From Corynebacterium rhinophilum (GTDB taxonomy: Bacteria; Actinomycetota; Actinomycetes; Mycobacteriales; Mycobacteriaceae): DNA of 64,000 nucleotides. Below the pieces are notes generated by a model, which did not search any database, had not been told where the DNA came from, and was given only the letters and a program-made list of their open reading frames with translations. The position numbers were made by a program, and so were the translations under genes. Positions 59,966 to 64,000 of this stretch are shown one piece after another (position 1 is the first letter of the stretch; every line of letters begins with the position of its first letter). The DNA lies in NCBI RefSeq assembly GCF_030227225.1, contig NZ_JASPHQ010000012.1, positions 16,463 to 80,462 on the forward strand, given 5' to 3'.

Positions 59966-62900
59966 TTAAACGTCAAAGGCCTCTTCAAGCAAGTTCTTCT
60001 GCTCAATCTGGTGCACCTTGGCGTTACCCGTAGCCGTAGAGGACTGGGCGCGGCGGGAAACGCGGACCATTTCCGGCATATCCGGAATGAGGTTGCGCAG
60101 GTGCTCGTTGTAGAACGGCCATGGGCCTTGGTTGGCGGGCTCGTCCTGTACGAACCGGACCTGGGTGGCGTTCGGGTACATCTCGAATGCCTCGCTCAGG
60201 CGGTTGAACGGAATCGGGTGGAGCATTTCCACGCGGACGATGGCGATGTCATCGCGGCCGTCAGCCTCGCGCTTCTTCTCCAAGTCCCAGTAGAGCTTGC
60301 CGGAGACCAGCATGATGGTCTTAACCTTGTCCGTATCGCCGACCTTCTTGTTATTGACGTCCACGAAGTGGGGGTCATTGATAACAGAGCGGAACTTCTT
60401 GACCTCGGTGAACTCCTCAACGGAGGAGGTAGCGGCCTTGTTGCGCAGCATGGACTTCGGGGTGAAGACGACCAGCGGGCGCTTCATTTCACCCAAAGCC
60501 TGGCGGCGCAGCAAGTGGAAGTGGTTAGCCGGGGTGGACGGCTGAGCCACGGTCATGGAACCTTCCGCACACAGCTGCAGATAGCGCTCGATGCGGGCGG
60601 AGGAGTGGTCTGGGCCCTGGCCTTCGTAGCCGTGCGGCAGGAGGAGAACCAGGCTGGACAACTGGCCCCACTTGGCCTCACCGGAAGAGAGGTACTCATC
60701 GATGATGGTCTGGGCACCGTTGGCGAAGTCACCGAACTGGGCCTCCCACGCCACGAGGGCGTCGGGGTTACCCACGGTGTAGCCGTATTCGAAGCCCATG
60801 CCGGCGAACTCGGTAAGCGCGGAGTTGTAGACCATGAACTTACCGCCGTTGTCCTTGGACACTGCCAGGGAATTGAGCGGGTTGTACTCGTTGCTATTGC
60901 GGTGATCGAAGGTCACGGCGTGGCGCTGGGTGAAGGTACCGCGGCGGGAATCCTCACCGGCCAGGCGCACGACCTTGCCCTGGTTAGCCAAGGAACCGAA
61001 GGCGAGCAGTTCGCCCCAGCCCCAGTCGATGCCGCCTTCGCGGACAGACTTCGCACGGTCCTTGGCCACCTTGGCCACGCGCTTGTGGTACTCGAAGTCC
61101 TCGGGTGGGTTGCCGTAGGCATCGCCAAGCTCGACCATCTCTTCAGCGGTGATGGAGGTATCCAGGCCGCGGGTGAGATCCTGCGAGGAGGTAATACCGG
61201 TCTGTTCCTTGGGGCCGGCCTTTTCGGCTTCCTTGTGCTCGGTGAATACTGACTCCATCTGGTCGTGGAAGTCGCGTGCCGCTGCCTCGGCGTCCTCGGC
61301 AGACAGGTCGCCACGGCCGATGAGCTCGTTGGTGTAGTGCTCGCGCACAGGCTCGTGGTTCTCAATGACCGAGTACAGCTGCGGCTGGGTCATGGATGGG
61401 TCATCGGCCTCGTTGTGGCCGCGCAGACGGTAGACCACGAGGTCAATGAAGACGTCCTTGCCAAACTGGCGGCGGTATTCTGCGGCCATCTGGCCAACCC
61501 AGACAACGGCCTCTGGGTCATCACCGTTGACGTGGAAGACCGGGCAGTCAAAGCCCTTGGCCAAGTCGGTGACGTAGTGGGTGGAACGGCCGGAATCCGG
61601 GGTGGTGGTAAAGCCCACCTGGTTGTTGACCACGATGTGGATGGTACCGCCGTTGGTAAAGCCGCGCAGCTGGGACAGGTTGATGGTCTCCTGTACGACG
61701 CCGAGGCCGGTGAAGGATGCATCGCCGTGGAGCATGACGGGAACGACGGAGTAGCCGTCCTTGCCCTTGTCCAAGATGTCTTGCTTGGCGCGGGCGATGC
61801 CCTCCATGACTGGGTCCACAGCCTCGAGGTGGGACGGGTTGGCTGCAAGGGTGACCTTGATTTCACCATCGCCGAACATCTGCAGGTGCTCGCCCTCGGA
61901 GCCCAAGTGGTACTTCACGTCACCAGAGCCGCCGAGCTGGCCGCCCTTGTAGTTGCCGTCGAACTCGCCGAAGATATCTGCCAGCGGCTTGCCCACGATA
62001 TTGAACAGCACATTCAGACGGCCGCGGTGCGGCATGCCCATGACAACCTCGTCGAGGCCCTGGCCCGCAGCGGTATCGATGATGGAATCCAAAAGCGGGA
62101 TAAGGGTTTCAGAGCCCTCGAGGGAGAAGCGCTTCTGGCCCACGTACTTGGTCTGCAGGAAGTTCTCGAATGCCTCGGCGGCGTTGACCTTCTGCAGGAT
62201 GTACTTCTGCTCGGCATTGGTCGGCTTTGGCATGCCGGCCTCGAGGCGGTCCTGCATCCAGCTGCGCTCGTCGCGGTCCAGGATGTGGGTGTATTCGGAG
62301 CCGACCTTCAGGGTATAAGCAGCGCGCAGGCGGGAAAGCACCTCGCGCAAGGTCATCTGTTCCTTGCCGCCGAAGCCGCCGACGTTGAAGACGCGGTCCA
62401 AGTCCCAGATGGTCAGGCCGTGCGTAGCGATGTCGAGGTCGCGGTGATCCGGGCTAGGCAGGCCGGGCTGGGACCAGCCGAGCGGGTTGACATCGGCAAG
62501 CAAGTGCCCGCGGGAGCGGTAGGACTCGATGAGCTGCATGACGCGGGTGTTCTTGTCCACGCCAGAGTTGGGGATGTCCTGTGCCCAGCGGAAGGGCTCA
62601 TAAGGAACGCCCATGGACTCGAAGAGCTCGTCCCAGAAGGCGTCATCAACAATGAGCTTGCCGATGGTGCGCAGGAACTCGCCGGACTCTGCACCCTGGA
62701 TAACGCGGTGGTCATAGGTGGAGGTCAAGGTGACCAGGCGGCCGACGCCCAAGTCAGCCAAGCGGTCAGCGGAAGCGCCGGCGAATTCTGCCGGGTAATC
62801 CATGGAACCAACGCCGATAATGGAGCCTGCCCCCTTGGTCAGGCGAGCAATGGAGTGGCGGGTGCCGATGCCGCCTGGGTTGGTCAGGTTAATGGTGACC

Positions 62901-63721
62901 CCAGAGAAGTCATCCATGGTGAGCTTGTTCTTACGGGAACGGGTAACGATGTCCTCGTAAGCCTCAATGAACTCGGCGAAAGACTTGGTCTCGCACTCCT
63001 TGATGGCGGCGACCACGAGGGCGCGGGAGCCATCCTTCTGCGGGAGGTCGATGGCCAGGCCCAGGTTGATGTGCTCAGGCTGGACGACGAAGGGCTTGCC
63101 GTCCTTTTCCTCGTAGCGCACGTTCATGCCAGGGTGCAGCTGCACGGCCTTGACCATGGCGTAGCCAATAATGTGGGTAAAGGAGATCTTGCCACCGCGG
63201 GTGCGCTTCAGGTGGTCATTGATCATGGAGCGGTTTTCCCACATGAGCTTGACCGGCATATCGCGCACGGTGGTAGCGGTAGGAATCTCGAGGGATTCTT
63301 CCATGTTCTTAGCAATCGCCTTAAACATGCCCTTGAGCTGGCGCTCGTCGCCGCCCTTATAATCTTCTAGGTCATTCAGCGGAGACTGCGCATTCTTGCC
63401 CGCAGAATGCTTCGCCTTCGCGGACTTTTCCTTGGCCTTAGATACAGACTCTTTCACGTTGGTATCGCGGGCCTCTTGCTTGCGGGCGGTGGTAGTGCCT
63501 TCGGTCTTCTTGGCCGAGGACGTGGACTCTGCCTTTGCCTTCTGTGGCTGTGGCTTAGATGCTTTAGATGGAGCCTCAGCTTCTGGCTGCGCCTTGGGCG
63601 CGCCGTTTGCTTCGAAATAGTCGCGCCACTCCTTGTCTACGGAGCTAGGATCCTTGGAGTACTGCTGGAACTGCTCGTCTATCAGCCACGCATTCGGGCC
63701 GAAGATGCTCGATGTGCTCAC
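59966..63721 (-). CDS. kgd: Multifunctional 2-oxoglutarate dehydrogenase E1/E2 protein (OdhA/Kgd)
   Basis: 1251 residues from GTG 63721 (MSTSSIFGPNAWLIDEQF); the ATG six codons upstream lacks a site. Domain order: short E1 N-terminal segment (1-40), an Ala/Lys/Glu-rich linker, an E2 succinyltransferase catalytic domain (about 110-360, with TYDHRVIQGAESGEFL holding the His-Asp motif), then the thiamine-diphosphate E1 domain. E1 has GMPHRGRLNVLFNIVGK, HGDASFTGLGVVQETINLSQL and VVNNQVGFTT. There is no lipoyl domain, as is usual in Corynebacterium, where E2 lipoyl domains come from AceF. The enzyme links 2-oxoglutarate to succinyl-CoA and is inhibited by OdhI. A TTGGCG-17-TACAAA promoter-like pair lies upstream. 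Confidence 0.97.
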   Translation of the reverse strand: MSTSSIFGPNAWLIDEQFQQYSKDPSSVDKEWRDYFEANGAPKAQPEAEAPSKASKPQPQKAKAESTSSAKKTEGTTTARKQEARDTNVKESVSKAKEKSAKAKHSAGKNAQSPLNDLEDYKGGDERQLKGMFKAIAKNMEESLEIPTATTVRDMPVKLMWENRSMINDHLKRTRGGKISFTHIIGYAMVKAVQLHPGMNVRYEEKDGKPFVVQPEHINLGLAIDLPQKDGSRALVVAAIKECETKSFAEFIEAYEDIVTRSRKNKLTMDDFSGVTINLTNPGGIGTRHSIARLTKGAGSIIGVGSMDYPAEFAGASADRLADLGVGRLVTLTSTYDHRVIQGAESGEFLRTIGKLIVDDAFWDELFESMGVPYEPFRWAQDIPNSGVDKNTRVMQLIESYRSRGHLLADVNPLGWSQPGLPSPDHRDLDIATHGLTIWDLDRVFNVGGFGGKEQMTLREVLSRLRAAYTLKVGSEYTHILDRDERSWMQDRLEAGMPKPTNAEQKYILQKVNAAEAFENFLQTKYVGQKRFSLEGSETLIPLLDSIIDTAAGQGLDEVVMGMPHRGRLNVLFNIVGKPLADIFGEFDGNYKGGQLGGSGDVKYHLGSEGEHLQMFGDGEIKVTLAANPSHLEAVDPVMEGIARAKQDILDKGKDGYSVVPVMLHGDASFTGLGVVQETINLSQLRGFTNGGTIHIVVNNQVGFTTTPDSGRSTHYVTDLAKGFDCPVFHVNGDDPEAVVWVGQMAAEYRRQFGKDVFIDLVVYRLRGHNEADDPSMTQPQLYSVIENHEPVREHYTNELIGRGDLSAEDAEAAARDFHDQMESVFTEHKEAEKAGPKEQTGITSSQDLTRGLDTSITAEEMVELGDAYGNPPEDFEYHKRVAKVAKDRAKSVREGGIDWGWGELLAFGSLANQGKVVRLAGEDSRRGTFTQRHAVTFDHRNSNEYNPLNSLAVSKDNGGKFMVYNSALTEFAGMGFEYGYTVGNPDALVAWEAQFGDFANGAQTIIDEYLSSGEAKWGQLSSLVLLLPHGYEGQGPDHSSARIERYLQLCAEGSMTVAQPSTPANHFHLLRRQALGEMKRPLVVFTPKSMLRNKAATSSVEEFTEVKKFRSVINDPHFVDVNNKKVGDTDKVKTIMLVSGKLYWDLEKKREADGRDDIAIVRVEMLHPIPFNRLSEAFEMYPNATQVRFVQDEPANQGPWPFYNEHLRNLIPDMPEMVRVSRRAQSSTATGNAKVHQIEQKNLLEEAFDV

Positions 63722-63923
63722 GGCAGGTTTTCGCCTCATTTCTCTGCTTTAAAATGGTCGTTTATTCGACTTTAGTCCGGACTTTGTACGAGCGCATTTA
63801 TCACCCGCCAAAGTGTCTGCCTATATGATACGGGCCAATCCCTCACCTTCACTATGTCAGGGGTACTGAATTCGCTCTAAAGGATCATTGGGTACCCGCC
63901 TCAGTGTGGGAAAGAGGGGAGAG

Positions 63924-64000
63924 TGAACTGGCCCCCGAAAGTTGGACTGGTTTAATTCTAGGTGATGAGGGGTTCAAGGGTCTGATTCCGATATTGCATC
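63924..64000. mobile_element. End of an IS3-like insertion sequence (terminal inverted repeat and transposase 3' end), truncated by the window
   Basis: TGAACTGGCCCCCGAAAGTTGGACT (63924-63948, cited in parts) has the TGxxCTGxCCCCxxAAAGTTGGAC form of IS3-family ends common in corynebacteria. Inside it, the minus strand carries an open frame reaching in from the right edge and ending QYRNQTLEPLIT then TAG (63960-63958), as expected for the transposase OrfB stop just before the inverted repeat. Only 77 bp are visible, so the IS and its completeness cannot be named. Confidence 0.6.

Noticed and set aside
61265-63370. 701-codon open frame on the plus strand opposite kgd
   Set aside because: Antisense shadow of a highly expressed GC-rich gene with strong codon bias; its translation (V/A/D/L/G-rich, HxLGxxVxxA patterns) matches no family and has no ribosome-binding site.

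Overview
The window looks like a Corynebacterium chromosome: roughly 60% G+C, dense operons, frequent GTG/TTG starts, and actinobacterial markers (mshB, lpqW, gpgS, folP2-type DHPS, a fused OdhA/Kgd E1-E2 protein, DUF3117, the actinobacterial DapD). Gene order follows the mycobacterial/corynebacterial core in several blocks: fumC-glpX-DUF4245-xseBA-ispH-DUF6542-AI-2E-ychF; typA-lpqW-mshB-fdxC-dapC; dapD-dapE-LOG-folP2-gpgS-DUF3117; O-methyltransferase-sigE-anti-sigma-tatB-mrp-kgd. The species cannot be fixed from sequence alone; a skin/mucosal lipophilic Corynebacterium is a guess.

Layout. 0-1 kb: the start of a DHA2 efflux pump, its TetR repressor and a double palindromic operator. 1-12.8 kb: core metabolism and repair. 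12.9-14 kb: a yybP-ykoY type Mn2+ riboswitch in front of a CDF metal exporter. 14-16.6 kb: dicarboxylate symporter, repeat-bearing intergenic DNA and pyroglutamyl peptidase. 16.6-27 kb: a complete selenocysteine locus. It holds a three-subunit formate dehydrogenase whose catalytic subunit reads through an in-frame TGA, then a lipoprotein, selD, tRNA-Sec (selC), selA and selB. 28-33.4 kb: BCCT transporter, ZIP zinc importer with a Zur-like box, and DUF808, DUF402 and secreted proteins. 33.6-42 kb: typA, GPP34, lpqW, mshB, fdxC, dapC, a pseudouridine synthase and GtrA. 42-44.5 kb: an accessory island (membrane protein, XRE regulator, DUF559/AbiEi-like protein) bracketed by palindromic repeats. 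44.5-53 kb: two paralogous amino-acid permeases flanking dapD, then dapE, LOG, folP2, gpgS, a DivIVA-like protein, DUF3117 and an RlmA-like methyltransferase. 53-59.6 kb: a degenerate-looking GH32 protein, the sigE/tatB block, mrp and a lipoprotein. 60-63.7 kb: kgd. The right edge enters an IS3-like insertion sequence.

Three things stand out. (1) The selenium locus is self-contained for Sec decoding: tRNA-Sec, SelA, SelB and SelD, plus one Sec target with a SECIS-like hairpin 11 nt after the TGA. (2) The manganese riboswitch has a readable expression platform that can sequester the ribosome-binding site of the exporter, which assigns the CDF protein to Mn2+. (3) At least 13 copies of a roughly 65-70 bp inverted repeat (arms close to CCCTTCGCGCTCACC / GGTGAGCGCGAAGGG) lie in five intergenic clusters; I do not recognise this family.
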